A DNA stretch of 64,000 bases from positions 124,001-188,000 of the forward strand of contig NZ_JAARLY010000003.1 in the NCBI RefSeq assembly GCF_011759385.1. Direction: 5' to 3'. The position numbers were made by a program, and so were the translations under genes. Under the pieces are notes generated by a model. That model ran no database searches, was not told the origin of the DNA, and worked only from the letters and a program-made list of their open reading frames with translations. Of the stretch, positions 41,990-56,009 are shown one piece after another; position 1 is the stretch's first letter, and each line of letters starts with the position of its first letter. Source of the DNA: Oleiagrimonas sp. C23AA (GTDB taxonomy: Bacteria; Pseudomonadota; Gammaproteobacteria; Xanthomonadales; Rhodanobacteraceae).

Positions 41990-43120
41990 TCAGCCGGCGA
42001 TGGCGTGCAAAAGCGCCTGGCCGGGGGCGCTGTCAAACCAGGCGGCGTGCCCCAGAAGAAAGGTGGCCCAGGCCACATCGGCATCGGCGGTGGAGCCGGT
42101 AATGCCATGAAAGTATTCGGTTTCCGAGATGGCGAAATCCACGTGTACACAGCGCAGTGTATCGGCCAGAAGTTTTCGTTGTGCATCCGTCAAAGGACGT
42201 TTGGACGTATAGCCGTCGATCAGCGCGAGCGCGGTATCGATGTGCGCCGCAGCCATGCCCTTGTCCAGTTGCAGCCACTCGATGGCGTTGCGCTCGATGG
42301 CGGTGGCCAGATCGAACAGGGCGAAATTGGGTGCAGCCAGGCCAAAGTCGAAGGCGGCGCTGACCGTGGCGCGTTCATCATCGCCGGACCAGGCAAGGTT
42401 CGATGCATGCCAGTCGCTGTGCGTCCAGAGCCGAGGCTCGGCGGCAAGTTTCGCGGCGCGCTCGGCGGCATCCGGCCCAAGCGCAGTGCGCAGTTCCTGC
42501 TGCCAGTCGCGGCCGGCCAGGTAGTTGGCCAGCGCCGGGCGCCCGGGTAGTTGCGCTTGCAGTGTGGCGACGGCGTCGGCGCAGGTAATCAGTTCGCTGC
42601 GCGCGACCAGGATATGCGTGCTGCGCTTGGGGGCTATGAAACCTTCGGCAGCGTCGTGAAGTTGCGCCAAGGCCAGACCGGCGGCGTGGGCGTGCGCCAG
42701 GCAGGTCAGCGGCTCCCACGACACCAGCTCGCGATAAAGGTCGACGCCATCGACGGGTGTATGCACCTCGTAGGTCCACTCGCCGAGGGCGATGGCGGTT
42801 TGCCCTTCGGCGTCGGCCACGACTTGCGGCACGCCGGCGCCGTGCTGGCGAAGATGAGCCATGAACGTGTGTTCTTCGGCCAGTGTCGGCGCGCTGCGTA
42901 CGCTTTGGTGATGGCGTTTGATGAACAACTCGCCTTGTTCGGTGTGCACCAGGCAGGCGGCCGAAAGCGGGCGGGGGCTGTGCCAGTGCGGTGCGCGCCA
43001 CGGCGCCATGTCGGCAAAGCGTGCAAACAATGTGGCCAGTTCGGCGCCGGTGATCGGCGGCCAGTCCGGCGCTGTTTCATCGGCGGCCAGTCCGTGTACG
43101 CGGTGGGGTGTCGCGCTCAT
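41990..43120 (-). CDS. Aminoglycoside phosphotransferase (APH)-family kinase
   Basis: 376 aa with the protein-kinase-like APH fold. Catalytic loop HSDWHASNLAW and metal motif AAFDFGLAAPNF (the usual D-F/L-G). N-terminal nucleotide-binding Lys probably in ELFIKRHH. The family includes choline, homoserine and thiamine kinases as well as drug kinases. It lies just before the TPP riboswitch but is not controlled by it, so the thiamine link is only neighbourhood. Confidence 0.8.
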   Translation of the reverse strand: MSATPHRVHGLAADETAPDWPPITGAELATLFARFADMAPWRAPHWHSPRPLSAACLVHTEQGELFIKRHHQSVRSAPTLAEEHTFMAHLRQHGAGVPQVVADAEGQTAIALGEWTYEVHTPVDGVDLYRELVSWEPLTCLAHAHAAGLALAQLHDAAEGFIAPKRSTHILVARSELITCADAVATLQAQLPGRPALANYLAGRDWQQELRTALGPDAAERAAKLAAEPRLWTHSDWHASNLAWSGDDERATVSAAFDFGLAAPNFALFDLATAIERNAIEWLQLDKGMAAAHIDTALALIDGYTSKRPLTDAQRKLLADTLRCVHVDFAISETEYFHGITGSTADADVAWATFLLGHAAWFDSAPGQALLHAIAG

Positions 43121-43152
43121 GCAGGTAGGTTGGGAAAAGCGGTGCGGGCACC

Positions 43153-43446
43153 TTAACGTGCGCGGGCGGTGTCGTCAGCTACCTTGGCAGTTGGGTGCAG
43201 GCCAATCGCCATGGTATCGACCTGATCCTTGGCATTTTTCAGACCGAGTCCGTCACGTTGGCGTAGACGTCGCATGGCGTCGATAGTGCGTTTGTGCTGC
43301 ACCCAAGTTTCGATGTCGGCATTGTGAATGCCCGGAAGCGATGAGCGATGCGCCGCGTGGTCTTGCCGCGCGCTGATACGGTGCAAGAAGTAGCCAGCGG
43401 CCAGTGCCACCAGCGCCGTGGCGATCAGCGTTATTGAATCGTCCAT
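43153..43446 (-). CDS. Small membrane protein with ribosomal L7/L12-like tail
   Basis: 97 aa. One N-terminal membrane helix (about 5-22), a polar linker, then LRQRDGLGLKNAKDQVD at about 61-77, which matches the KxGLKEAKxxVD helix of L7/L12 C-terminal domains. Similar small proteins are annotated as L7/L12-domain hypotheticals. 32 bp upstream of the APH gene, so possibly one operon. Divergent from hslR with a 56-bp gap. Function unknown. Confidence 0.75.
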   Translation of the reverse strand: MDDSITLIATALVALAAGYFLHRISARQDHAAHRSSLPGIHNADIETWVQHKRTIDAMRRLRQRDGLGLKNAKDQVDTMAIGLHPTAKVADDTARAR

Positions 43447-43502
43447 CGGCGCATGCCTTCCCTGTCTCGCCGCATGGCCAATGCCTGCACCATAATGGAC
43501 GC

Positions 43503-43898
43503 ATGAGTGAATCGCAGAAGCAGAGCATTCGCGCCGATGTCTGGTTGTGGGCAGCGCGTTTTTTCAAGACACGCAGCCTGTGCAGGCAGGCGATCGAGGG
43601 CGGCAAGGTGGAGCTCAATGGCGCGCACTGCAAGCCTTCGAAGGGCGTGCAGGTGGGCGACACGCTGCGCATCACCCGGGCCAACGAGCGTTACGAAATC
43701 GCCGTGACCGCGCTCTCGGACAAGCGTGGGCCAGCGGCGGTGGCGCAAACGCTGTATGCCGAGAGCGAGGGGAGTGTAAAGGCACGCGAGGCCGCACGCG
43801 AAATGGCGCGCCTGTCGCGCCCGGTGGCGCCGGATACGCGCCCGGACAAGCAGGCCCGTCGTGAACTTCGACGCTTCAAGCACGGCGGCGAAGAGTAG
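43503..43898 (+). CDS. hslR: Ribosome-associated heat shock protein Hsp15 (S4 domain)
   Basis: 131 aa. S4 RNA-binding domain at about 8-70 ([27 protein letters not shown] begins it), then a charged tail ending [13 protein letters not shown]. Hsp15 rescues 50S subunits carrying stalled nascent chains. ATG at 43503; an in-frame upstream extension would overlap the divergent gene. Confidence 0.93.
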   Translation: MSESQKQSIRADVWLWAARFFKTRSLCRQAIEGGKVELNGAHCKPSKGVQVGDTLRITRANERYEIAVTALSDKRGPAAVAQTLYAESEGSVKAREAAREMARLSRPVAPDTRPDKQARRELRRFKHGGEE

Positions 43899-43909
43899 CT
43901 GCGCGTCTT

Positions 43910-43946
43910 AAAAAAAGACGGCCCGGCGATAGTGCCTGCGGGCCGT
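43910..43946 (-). terminator. Intrinsic terminator of katG
   Basis: Minus-strand stem ACGGCCC/GGGCCGT with a 15-nt loop, followed by C and seven T. It lies 75 bp past the katG stop and also ends at the hslR side. Confidence 0.88.
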
Positions 43947-44020
43947 TCTGGCAAAGGAGGGGCTGGTCTGCTGGTGAGTGACGGTGGCGCGATGGCAGCT
44001 GCCATCGCGCCGGTTCGCGC

Positions 44021-46336
<2,316 letters not shown>

Positions 46337-46340
46337 CTAT

Positions 46341-46407
46341 GAATATAGGCACGCGCGCCGTTTCGGAGAATTTGATTGTTTTGATTCAGTCGATAGGCTG
46401 CATCTAT
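46341..46407 (-). promoter_or_regulatory. katG control region with OxyR-like site
   Basis: ATAG-N7-CTAT at 46393-46407 (GATAGGCTGCATCTATT context), the half-element of OxyR sites. On the minus strand, TATATT at 46342-46347 could be a -10 about 50 bp downstream of it. The leader to katG would be about 130 nt. Confidence 0.55.
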
Positions 46408-46423
46408 TGAAGGATGTTCTGGA

Positions 46424-48976
46424 TTAATCCAGCTGCTTGAGTCGATAGAGCGCATCTAAGGCCTGACGCGGCGTCAGCTCGTCCGGATCGATCGCTTCCA
46501 TGGCTTTTTCCAGCCGGGAAGGTGCCGGGGCGCCACCAAACAGCCCGAGCTGGGGCGAGGCTTCCGGCGGTGGGCTGACGCGTTTGACCGGTGCGGCCAC
46601 GTCGCCGTGCATGCCGCGCTCCAGTTCGGCCAGCGTGGTGCGTGCATCGGCGATCACCGACTTGGGGAGGCCCGCCAGCGCGGCCACCTGCAAGCCGAAG
46701 CTGCGGTTGGCCGGGCCTTCCTTCACCGCGTGCATGAACACCAGTTGCTCGCCGTATTCCACCGCGTCCAGGTGCACATTGGCGATGCCGGGAAGCTCGG
46801 CGGCCAGTTCGGTCAGCTCGAAATAGTGCGTGGCAAACAACGTGAAGGCCTTGCACTGCGCGGCCAGATGCACCGCGCAGGCGCGTGCCAGCGCCAGGCC
46901 ATCGTAGGTGGACGTGCCGCGGCCAACCTCGTCCATCAGTACCAGGCTGTGTGCCGTGGCGTTGTGCAAAATGTTGGCCGTCTCGCTCATTTCCACCATG
47001 AACGTCGATTGCCCGCGCGAAAGGTCATCGCCGGCGCCGATACGGGTAAAGATGCGATCGATCGGCCCGATGGCGGCCGCCGCAGCGGGCACGTAACTGC
47101 CAATGTGCGCCAGCAGCACGATCAACGCGTTCTGGCGCATGTAGGTGGACTTGCCGCCCATGTTCGGGCCGGTGATCACCAGCATACGACGGGTATCGGC
47201 AAGCTCGATGTCGTTGGGTTCGAACGGATCGTCGCGCACCTTTTCCACCACCGGGTGGCGGCCGCGCTCGATGGCGATGCCGGGCTCGGCGACCAGCGTG
47301 GGGGCGGTCCAGTCCAGTGTCTCGGCGCGTTCGGCCAGGCTGCACAACACGTCCAGCTCGGCCATGGCCGCCGCTGCGTTTTTCAGCGGCTCGAGCTGGC
47401 CCGCCAGGGTTTCCAGCAGCTGCTCGTACAGCGCGCGCTCGCGCATCAGCGAACGCTCGCGTGCCGAAAGCACCTTGTCCTCGAAGGTTTTCAGCTCTTC
47501 GGTGATGTAGCGCTCGGCATTCTTGGTGGTCTGGCGGCGCGTGTAGTGCGTGGGCACCTTGGCCGAGTGGCTTTTGCCGATTTCGATGTAATAGCCGTGG
47601 ACGCGGTTGTAGCCTACCTTTAGGGTGGCAATGCCGGTAACGCCGCGCTCGCGCTCCTCCAGTTCCACCAGGTACTGGTCGGCATGCGTGGAAAGACGGC
47701 GCAGTTCATCCAGTTCTTCGTCGAAACCTTCGGCCAGCACGCCGCCGTCGCGCGCGAGCACCGGCGGGCGTTCGACGATGGCGCGGGCCAGCAAGGTGGC
47801 GGTATCGGCATGATCGCCAATGTCGTCGACCAGTGCCGAAAGGTGCGGGCTGTCCAGCGGGGCGATGGTTTGGCGCAGCACCGGGGCGGCGGCCAGGCCG
47901 TCGCGCAGCGTGGAAAGGTCGCGCGGACGGGCCGAACGCAATGCAACGCGGCTTAAGATGCGTTCCAAGTCACCCACGCCGCGCAGGGTTTCGCGCAAGG
48001 GCTCGTGGGCACGGCCATCGATCAACGCGCCCAGGGCCTGGTGACGCAGGCGCAACCGGTTCTGGTCACGCAGCGGTCGGTGCAGCCAGCGGCGCATCAG
48101 GCGCGCACCCATCGGTGTCACCGTTTCATCCAGCACGCCGAGCAGGGTGTGCTCATGACGCCCGCTGGGATGCGTGTCCAGTTCCAGGTTGCGGCGCGTG
48201 GCCGCGTCCATGGCGATGGTTTCGCTGGCGTTTTCCACCGCCAGGCCGGTCAGGTGCGGCAGCGCGCTTTTCTGCGTTTCCTCGACATAGGCCAGCAGAC
48301 AGCCAGCCGCGCCGATGGCCAGTTCCAGGTGGTCGATACCGAAACCGGATAGATCACGCGTTTCAAAAAAGCGCGTCAGTTCGCGACGTGCGGCGTCTAT
48401 ATCAAAATGCCAGGGCGGGCGGCGGCGCAGGCCGGGCAGGGCACTGACCAGTTTTGGCCAGGCGACGTTCTCGTCGACCAGGGTTTCGGCCGGCGCCAGG
48501 CGCGCCAACTCGGCAGCCAGTGCTTCGGCATCGGCCACTTCGGTCAGCAGGAAGCGGCCACCGGCAAGATCGGCCCAGGCCAGACCGTAGCCGCGCTTGC
48601 CGGCGCTGATAGCCAGCAGCAGGTTGTCGCGGCGCTCGTCCAGCAACGCTTCGTCGGTAACGGTGCCCGGGGTGACGATGCGCACCACCTTGCGCTCGAC
48701 CGGTCCCTTGCTGGTGGCCGGATCGCCAATCTGCTCGCAGATGGCCACCGATTCACCCAGCCGTACCAGCCGGGCCAGGTAGTTTTCCGCGGCGTGATAA
48801 GGCACACCCGCCATGGGGATCGGCTGGCCAGCGGACTGGCCGCGCTGGGTCAGGGTGATGTCCAGCAGGCGCGCGGCCTTACGTGCATCGTCGTAGAACA
48901 GCTCGTAGAAATCACCCATGCGGAAGAACAGCAGCACGTCGGGGTGCTCGGCCTTGGCGGCCAGGTACTGACGCAT
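46424..48976 (-). CDS. mutS: DNA mismatch repair protein MutS
   Basis: 850 aa from the ATG at 48976. Mismatch-reading FYE motif in [14 protein letters not shown] (F23, E25), clamp and lever domains, ATPase with Walker [14 protein letters not shown], and the C-terminal MutL/tetramer tail. The start is doubtful: relatives carry HTPLMRQ before this Met, and here the in-frame upstream codons also read NTATHTPL, with no ATG, GTG or TTG to begin from. See findings. Confidence 0.95.
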   Translation of the reverse strand: MRQYLAAKAEHPDVLLFFRMGDFYELFYDDARKAARLLDITLTQRGQSAGQPIPMAGVPYHAAENYLARLVRLGESVAICEQIGDPATSKGPVERKVVRIVTPGTVTDEALLDERRDNLLLAISAGKRGYGLAWADLAGGRFLLTEVADAEALAAELARLAPAETLVDENVAWPKLVSALPGLRRRPPWHFDIDAARRELTRFFETRDLSGFGIDHLELAIGAAGCLLAYVEETQKSALPHLTGLAVENASETIAMDAATRRNLELDTHPSGRHEHTLLGVLDETVTPMGARLMRRWLHRPLRDQNRLRLRHQALGALIDGRAHEPLRETLRGVGDLERILSRVALRSARPRDLSTLRDGLAAAPVLRQTIAPLDSPHLSALVDDIGDHADTATLLARAIVERPPVLARDGGVLAEGFDEELDELRRLSTHADQYLVELEERERGVTGIATLKVGYNRVHGYYIEIGKSHSAKVPTHYTRRQTTKNAERYITEELKTFEDKVLSARERSLMRERALYEQLLETLAGQLEPLKNAAAAMAELDVLCSLAERAETLDWTAPTLVAEPGIAIERGRHPVVEKVRDDPFEPNDIELADTRRMLVITGPNMGGKSTYMRQNALIVLLAHIGSYVPAAAAAIGPIDRIFTRIGAGDDLSRGQSTFMVEMSETANILHNATAHSLVLMDEVGRGTSTYDGLALARACAVHLAAQCKAFTLFATHYFELTELAAELPGIANVHLDAVEYGEQLVFMHAVKEGPANRSFGLQVAALAGLPKSVIADARTTLAELERGMHGDVAAPVKRVSPPPEASPQLGLFGGAPAPSRLEKAMEAIDPDELTPRQALDALYRLKQLD

Positions 48977-49180
48977 GAGCGGGGTATGTGTAGCGGTATT
49001 GATGGCGACACCTGTACGCAGCTTAGGTGGGGCACAATGGCCGGAGGCGGACGCGCCCGGCGAACGGGCGCAAAGTCTACCGCCGGTGTCGGTCCGTGGA
49101 CACCGGCAAGCACCCCAAGTGCGTCATATCCGCGCCTGGTCGCCTCCTTATTCTGGCAACACGCAAGGCTTTTCCCGTTG

Positions 49181-49975
49181 ATGCAGCACGTTTGGTTTTC
49201 AGGGCTTTTGTGGCTGGCCGGACTCTCGGTGGCGTCGGCTGCGCCCAGCGCGCCCGTTCCTCATCACCACCATGAACATCACCCGGGGGCGCTGTGGAAC
49301 ATCGTGCATCACCAGTGCCTGCCAGCGCTGAAGCGCGGCGGGAAGGCCATGCCATGCGCGTATCTGAAGCCAGGCATCCACGGCTACGCGCTGCTCAAGG
49401 ACCGTCGCGGCAGGGCGCAGTATCTGTTGATGCCGACGGCGCGCATGATCGGCATTGAGAGCCCGGCACTGCTGGCGCCGGGCGCTACAAACTATCTTGC
49501 CCAAGCCTGGTCTTGGCGTGGTCTGGTATCCGGGGCGCTGGGTACGGCGCTTAGCCGGAATGAGATAGCGCTGGCGGTCAACTCCAAATTTGCACGCTCG
49601 CAGAACCAGCTGCACATCCATATCGATTGCGTGGACGCGGGCGTGCGCCAGCAGCTCGATGCCTGGCAGGGCAAGCTGTCATCGCACTGGCGCTGGTTGC
49701 CGGCGCCGCTCAAGCGTCAGCGGTATCGAGCCCTGGTGGTGCGCGGCCAGCCGCTTGATGTCGATCCGTTCCGACTGCTGGCGCGCGACCTGACGCCTGG
49801 TGCCGGCATGGGCGCGCATACGCTGGTGGTGGTCGGCACCACTTTCGCCGATGGCCGGCCCGGCTTTATCGTGCTGGACGGGCCGGCCGACCTGGCGACA
49901 GGTCAACGCGGCAGTGGCGAGGCCCTGCTCGACCACCGGTGCCGCATCGCCAGCCCGGCAGCGGCCGCGCGCTAA
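49181..49975 (+). CDS. cdh: CDP-diacylglycerol diphosphatase
   Basis: 264 aa. Signal peptide or anchor (WFSGLLWLAGLSVASA), then a His-rich HHHHEHH stretch, then the Cdh domain (LWNIVHHQCLPALK) with the HIT-like catalytic motif SQNQLHIHIDC. Hydrolyses CDP-diacylglycerol to phosphatidate and CMP at the membrane. ATG at 49181 is chosen because it opens the signal peptide; the frame runs open far upstream over mutS. Divergent from mutS. Confidence 0.9.
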   Translation: MQHVWFSGLLWLAGLSVASAAPSAPVPHHHHEHHPGALWNIVHHQCLPALKRGGKAMPCAYLKPGIHGYALLKDRRGRAQYLLMPTARMIGIESPALLAPGATNYLAQAWSWRGLVSGALGTALSRNEIALAVNSKFARSQNQLHIHIDCVDAGVRQQLDAWQGKLSSHWRWLPAPLKRQRYRALVVRGQPLDVDPFRLLARDLTPGAGMGAHTLVVVGTTFADGRPGFIVLDGPADLATGQRGSGEALLDHRCRIASPAAAAR

Positions 49976-49984
49976 CTTCTCAGG

Positions 49985-50779
49985 TCAGGCGATGGTGTCG
50001 ACCACGCCGCCGTCCACACGCAGCGCGGCGCCAGAGGTGGCAGAGGCTTGTTCGGAACAGGCGTAGACCACCATGTTGGCCACTTCCTCGACGCTGGCCG
50101 GGCGGCCGATGATCGAGCTGGGCCGCGCACTGCGCACAAAGTCGATGCCGGCCTGTTCGATGCTCTTGCCTTCTTTCTCGGCCTGTTCCTTGAGCATGGC
50201 GACAAAACCGTCCGAGGCGGTGGGGCCGGGCAGCACGCTGTTGACGGTGACGCCGCTGTGGCGAGCCAACTTGGCCAGCCCACGCGCCAGCGACAGCTGG
50301 GCGGTCTTGGTCACACCGTAGTGCAGCATGTCCGGCGGAATGTTGAGCGCCGATTCGGAGCTGATGAACACAATGCGGCCCCAGCCGCGGGCCATCATGC
50401 CTTGTAGATAGGCCCGGGAGAGGCGCACGCCGGACATCACGTTGGTCTGCAGGTAGCTCTCCCAGAGCTCGTCGTCCACTTCAAAAAACGGCTTTGGACC
50501 ATAAATGCCGGCGTTGTTGACCAGGATGTCGACCTCGGCGCAGGCCTTCATGATGGCCCGCGCGCCTGCGGCGTCGGACAGGTCGGCGGCGATGCCATCC
50601 AGTCCGGCATCGGGCACGTGCTCGCGTACCGCTTCAAGGCCGCGTTGCACGGAGTCCTCACTGCGGCCATTGAGCGTGACGTGGGCGCCGGCTCGGGCCA
50701 GGCCGATGGCGATTGCCAGGCCGATGCCGCCGGTAGAGGCAGTCACCAGGGCGCGCTTGCCGGAAAGATCAATCTGCAT
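49985..50779 (-). CDS. SDR-family oxidoreductase
   Basis: 264 aa SDR. TASTGGIG cofactor motif near residue 15, NNAGIYG, catalytic Ser in ISSESALNIP and Tyr/Lys in HYGVTKTAQ. AAGGAG is 6 bp before the ATG. Single gene, convergent with cdh (9-bp gap) and divergent from pncC. Substrate unknown. Confidence 0.9.
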   Translation of the reverse strand: MQIDLSGKRALVTASTGGIGLAIAIGLARAGAHVTLNGRSEDSVQRGLEAVREHVPDAGLDGIAADLSDAAGARAIMKACAEVDILVNNAGIYGPKPFFEVDDELWESYLQTNVMSGVRLSRAYLQGMMARGWGRIVFISSESALNIPPDMLHYGVTKTAQLSLARGLAKLARHSGVTVNSVLPGPTASDGFVAMLKEQAEKEGKSIEQAGIDFVRSARPSSIIGRPASVEEVANMVVYACSEQASATSGAALRVDGGVVDTIA

Positions 50780-50998
50780 GGGAGCTCCTTGAGCGATGGG
50801 GATGAGGCGGCGCCTGTCGCCGCGCGCGGTTCCCCAGAGCTGGGGGCAGGGCAACGCGGTTTGAAAGGGTGGCTCGACGTAAGTCGAATCGCCCTGGGCA
50901 TTCGGTGCGCCCTGGCACTCATGTCATCATGGACCAACGCTTTTTTATTGTTTCGCAGTGCTGGTCGCCGCTGCGATGGCCTTTGCCGATGAGTAGCC

Positions 50999-51511
50999 AT
51001 GCCGCACCAAGCCTGTTCATGTGATGACGCCGCCCTGCTGCTCGCCTCGCGCCGTGTGGCCGAGGCCGCCGGGGCGAGCGGCGTGTGGCTGGCCACGGCC
51101 GAATCGTGCACCGGTGGCTGGATCGCCAAGTGTCTGACCGATCTGGCCGGCTCGTCGGCCTGGTTCCGCGGTGGCCTGGTCAGCTACAGCAACGAGGCCA
51201 AGCGGGGTTTATTGGGCGTCCAGGCGCAGGCATTGCAGACACACGGCGCGGTCAGCGAGGTGGTGGTTCGGCAGATGGCCGAAGGCGCATGCCGGGCCAT
51301 GCAGGCCGACAGGACCGTGGCGGTGTCAGGGATCGCCGGCCCCGGCGGTGGCTCGGCGCACAAGCCCGTGGGTACGGTGTGGATCGCCTGGGCTGCCGCG
51401 GGGCTGACCACGCGTGCCGAATGCTTCCATTTTGCCGGCGACCGTGAAGCGGTGCGCCGGCAGAGCGTGCTCGCCGCCCTGACCGGGCTTGAGAAAACCC
51501 TGACAGGCTGA
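50999..51511 (+). CDS. pncC: Nicotinamide-nucleotide amidase (CinA C-terminal domain)
   Basis: 170 aa stand-alone CinA C-terminal domain that converts NMN to nicotinate mononucleotide for NAD salvage. ATAESCTGGWIAKCLT contains the catalytic Ser; SGIAGPGGGSAHKPVGTVW is the second signature. Directly upstream of recA, the order seen widely in Proteobacteria. Confidence 0.95.
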   Translation: MPHQACSCDDAALLLASRRVAEAAGASGVWLATAESCTGGWIAKCLTDLAGSSAWFRGGLVSYSNEAKRGLLGVQAQALQTHGAVSEVVVRQMAEGACRAMQADRTVAVSGIAGPGGGSAHKPVGTVWIAWAAAGLTTRAECFHFAGDREAVRRQSVLAALTGLEKTLTG

Positions 51512-51649
51512 CGTTGCCTTGGGACTGTGACGTTGGGCGGCGACGGTGTGGGATACTGGTCAGCGGCAATGGCCACATGTCGCAGCCCATGAGATCGACG
51601 GCAGGCATGCTTGGCCGCATCACCAGACCCGTTTCGAGGATGTATCACG

Positions 51650-52690
<1,041 letters not shown>

Positions 52691-52734
52691 TGCCGCCCGA
52701 TTGCTTGCACACCCCGGTGGCTGCGTGAACGCCC

Positions 52735-53229
52735 GTGTTCGGTGCACGCAAACCCCGCAAGGAAAAGCCCAGGGTCAGCGCCTATGACAAGGCGCTGGCC
52801 CTGTTGGCGCGGCGCGAGCAATCGCGGCGCGAACTGAGCATGAAGCTGGCCCGCGCCGGCTATGAGCGCGATGAGGTGGAGCAGGCGCTCGACCGTCTGG
52901 CCGATGACCGCTACCAGGATGATGAGCGTTTTGCCGGCGTCATGGCGCGCAGTCGTGCCGGCCAGGGCTATGGCCCGGCGCGCATCCGGGCGGAGCTGAA
53001 AAGCCACGGCCTTTCCGATGCGCGTATCCGCGCCGAGCTGGACGCGCTGGAGGTGGACTGGCACGCCGAGGCGGCCGCGCAACTGCGCCGACGCTACCGT
53101 GAGCCGGCCGGTGATGATCTGGCCGAACGCGCGCGGCGCGCGCAATTCCTCTTGCGTCGCGGCTTTGCCGCCGCCACAGTAAGAGCGGTTACCCACGCCG
53201 ATGTGGACGAGGCCGCTTGCGACGACTAA
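52735..53229 (+). CDS. recX: RecA regulator RecX
   Basis: 164 aa with GTG start. Three tandem three-helix RecX repeats ([55 protein letters not shown]). Inhibits and tunes RecA filaments. 44 bp after recA, presumably transcribed by read-through. Confidence 0.94.
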   Translation: MFGARKPRKEKPRVSAYDKALALLARREQSRRELSMKLARAGYERDEVEQALDRLADDRYQDDERFAGVMARSRAGQGYGPARIRAELKSHGLSDARIRAELDALEVDWHAEAAAQLRRRYREPAGDDLAERARRAQFLLRRGFAAATVRAVTHADVDEAACDD

Positions 53230-53299
53230 AGGCTCGCGACGCGCCCGTCCCTCGGTGCGTTCATTTATCCCAAGCCTTTTGACGTATCGCCGAGCCTCG

Positions 53300-55939
53300 A
53301 TGAAAACAGCCCAGATCCGTTCCCGCTTCCTCGAATTCTTCGAATCCAAGGGCCACACCGTGGTGCCCTCGGCGCCGCTGGTGCCGGGCAACGACCCCAC
53401 GCTCATGTTCACTGTTGCCGGCATGGTGCAGTTCAAGAACGTGTTCCTGGGCAGCGAGAAGCCCGGCTATACGCGTGCCGTGGATGTGCAGCGCTGCCTG
53501 CGTGCCGGCGGCAAGCACAACGATCTGGACTCGGTGGGCTACACCGCGCGCCACCACACCTTCTTTGAGATGCTGGGCAACTGGTCGTTCGGTGACTACT
53601 TCAAGCGCGAGGCGATCAGCTGGTCGTGGGAATTGCTGACCCAAGTATTTGGCCTGCCGGCCGAAAAGCTGACGGTTACCGTCTATCACACCGATGACGA
53701 GGCCTATGCGCTCTGGCGTGACGAGATTGGTGTGCCCGAGTCGCGCATCATCCGTATTGGCGACAACGGCGGCGCGCCCTATGCCTCGGACAATTTCTGG
53801 CAGATGGCCGATACCGGCCCGTGCGGTCCGTGCACGGAAATCTTCTACGATCACGGCGAGCACATTCCGGGCGGCCCGCCGGGCTCGCCGGAGGAAGATG
53901 GCGACCGCTTCATCGAGATCTGGAACCTGGTGTTCATGCAGTTCGACCGTCAGCCCGACGGCACCATGGCGCCGCTGCCGGCCCCGTGTGTGGACACCGG
54001 CATGGGTTTGGAGCGCCTGGCTGCGGTACTGCAGGGCGTGCACTCGAACTATGAGATCGACCTGTTCCAGACGCTGATCAAGGCCGCCGCCGAGCTGACC
54101 GACACCGCCGATATCGAGAACAAGTCGCTGCGCGTGATTGCCGATCACATCCGCGCCAGCGCGTTCCTGATTGTCGATGGTGTGCTGCCGTCCAACGAAG
54201 GCCGTGGCTATGTGCAGCGGCGCATCATCCGCCGCGCACTGCGTCACGGCTGGATGCTTGGTGTGCGCGGCGACTTCTTCTGGAAGATGGTCGCACCGCT
54301 GGTGGCCGAAATGGGCGAGGCCTATCCGGAGCTGGTGCAGGCGCAAGGTCGCGTCGAGCAGGTCATTCGCGCCGAGGAGCAGCGTTTTGGCGAAACGCTG
54401 GAGCAGGGCATGAAACTGTTCGACGAGGTCGCCGCGCGTGCGGGCAAGATGGTGCCGGGCGAAGAAGCCTTCCGCCTGTACGACACCTACGGCTTCCCGG
54501 TGGATCTGACCGCTGACATCGCGCGCGAGCGCGGCATGGACGTGGATATGGATGGCTTCAACGCCGCCATGAACCGCCAGCGCGAGCGTGCCCGTGCCGC
54601 CAGCCAGTTCGAGGCCAAGGCGCAGCTGCCCAGCGACTTGCTCAATCGCCTCGAGGCCACGGAATTTCTCGGTTACGACCGTCTCAGTGAAGATGCGTGC
54701 AAGGTTGCGGCCATCGTCGTGGATGGTCGCAGCGTCGATGCGTTGGCCGAGGGAGAGAAGGGCACTGTATTGCTCGATCGCACGCCGTTCTACGCCGAAT
54801 CCGGCGGCCAGGTCGGCGATGCTGGCCTGCTGGAGCTGGGCGAGGGGCGCCTGGTCGTTACCGATACGCAAAAGCTGGCCGGTGCCTTCCATGGCCATGT
54901 TGGCACCTGGCAGGGCGCGCAACCGTTGCGCGCGGGCGATCTGGTGCGCGCGGTGGTTGATGGCGTGCGTCGCCAGGCCATCGTGCTCAACCATTCAGCC
55001 ACGCATTTGCTGCATGCCGCGCTGCGCAAGGTGCTTGGCGAGCATGTGACGCAGAAGGGCTCGCTGGTGGCGCCGGACCGGTTGCGTTTCGACTTTGCGC
55101 ACGGGCAGGCGGTCAGCGCCGAGCAACTGCGTCAGATCGAAACCCTGGTCAACGCCGAAGTGCGTCGCAACAGTGCCGCCGATGTGCACGAAATGGGCTA
55201 TCAGGAGGCCATCGACTTTGGCGCCATGGCCTTGTTCGGCGAAAAGTATGGCGACCAGGTGCGCGTGCTGCGCATGGGGGAATTTTCCACCGAACTGTGC
55301 GGCGGTACGCATGTGTCGCGCACCGGTGATATCGGCCTGTTCAAGATCATCGGCGAGTCGGGCGTGGCCTCGGGCGTGCGGCGCATCGAGGCGCTCACCG
55401 GCGAGGCGGCGCTGGCGCACGTGGACCAGGAAGAATCGCGCCTGGCCGAACTGGGCCAGCTGCTTTCGACCAGCCCTGCCGATGTCGTCGACAAGTTGCG
55501 CCAGGTATTCGAACGCCAGAAAAAACTCGAGCGCGAGCTGGAGTCGCTCAAGGCCAAGGCTGCCAGTGCCGCTTCTGGTGATCTGGCCGCGCAGGCGGCC
55601 GATGTGGATGGCATCAAGGTAGTGGCCGCGCGCATTGATGGCCTGGATGCCAAGTCATTGCGTGACAGCGTCGACCGGCTCAAGCAACAGCTAGGGGACT
55701 GCGTGGTGCTGTTGGCGGCCGGGAACGAAGGCAGGGTTTCGCTGGTCTCAGGTGTGAACGGCGCCGCGCTTGGCCGCCTCAAGGCGGGCGAGCTGGTGGC
55801 CGATGTAGCAGGAAAGATCAACGGAAAAGGCGGAGGTCGACCCGACATGGCGCAAGGTGGCGGTACCGATTCCCCCGAGCTCGATGATGCCCTTTCGGCG
55901 GTGCCCGACTGGGTGCGAGGCCGTATCGCGAAACCTTGA
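53300..55939 (+). CDS. alaS: Alanyl-tRNA synthetase
   Basis: 879 aa. Class II catalytic core ([32 protein letters not shown]), editing domain zinc motifs [12 protein letters not shown] (HxxxH) and [10 protein letters not shown] (CxxxH), coiled coil, and C-Ala domain with [12 protein letters not shown]. The ATG at 53300 matches the usual [14 protein letters not shown] start. Follows recX in the conserved recA-recX-alaS-csrA order. Confidence 0.99.
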   Translation: MKTAQIRSRFLEFFESKGHTVVPSAPLVPGNDPTLMFTVAGMVQFKNVFLGSEKPGYTRAVDVQRCLRAGGKHNDLDSVGYTARHHTFFEMLGNWSFGDYFKREAISWSWELLTQVFGLPAEKLTVTVYHTDDEAYALWRDEIGVPESRIIRIGDNGGAPYASDNFWQMADTGPCGPCTEIFYDHGEHIPGGPPGSPEEDGDRFIEIWNLVFMQFDRQPDGTMAPLPAPCVDTGMGLERLAAVLQGVHSNYEIDLFQTLIKAAAELTDTADIENKSLRVIADHIRASAFLIVDGVLPSNEGRGYVQRRIIRRALRHGWMLGVRGDFFWKMVAPLVAEMGEAYPELVQAQGRVEQVIRAEEQRFGETLEQGMKLFDEVAARAGKMVPGEEAFRLYDTYGFPVDLTADIARERGMDVDMDGFNAAMNRQRERARAASQFEAKAQLPSDLLNRLEATEFLGYDRLSEDACKVAAIVVDGRSVDALAEGEKGTVLLDRTPFYAESGGQVGDAGLLELGEGRLVVTDTQKLAGAFHGHVGTWQGAQPLRAGDLVRAVVDGVRRQAIVLNHSATHLLHAALRKVLGEHVTQKGSLVAPDRLRFDFAHGQAVSAEQLRQIETLVNAEVRRNSAADVHEMGYQEAIDFGAMALFGEKYGDQVRVLRMGEFSTELCGGTHVSRTGDIGLFKIIGESGVASGVRRIEALTGEAALAHVDQEESRLAELGQLLSTSPADVVDKLRQVFERQKKLERELESLKAKAASAASGDLAAQAADVDGIKVVAARIDGLDAKSLRDSVDRLKQQLGDCVVLLAAGNEGRVSLVSGVNGAALGRLKAGELVADVAGKINGKGGGRPDMAQGGGTDSPELDDALSAVPDWVRGRIAKP

Positions 55940-55980
55940 GGTGTGCCCGACAAGGGCCAGGATGCACAAATGGCACGTCG

Positions 55981-56009
55981 TTGCACCCGTCCGATGGGCT
56001 AGGTAGTAT
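55981..56009 (+). promoter_or_regulatory. csrA promoter
   Basis: TTGCAC (55981-55986), exactly 17 bp, TAGTAT (56004-56009). Gives a leader of about 185 nt before csrA. Confidence 0.7.

Noticed and set aside
48407-49180. Upstream extension of the cdh frame across mutS
   Set aside because: Overlaps mutS antisense; the signal peptide at 49181 marks the real start.
51512-51649. LexA/SOS box before recA
   Set aside because: CTGGTCAG near 51555 is not a spaced dyad; no known LexA consensus fits.
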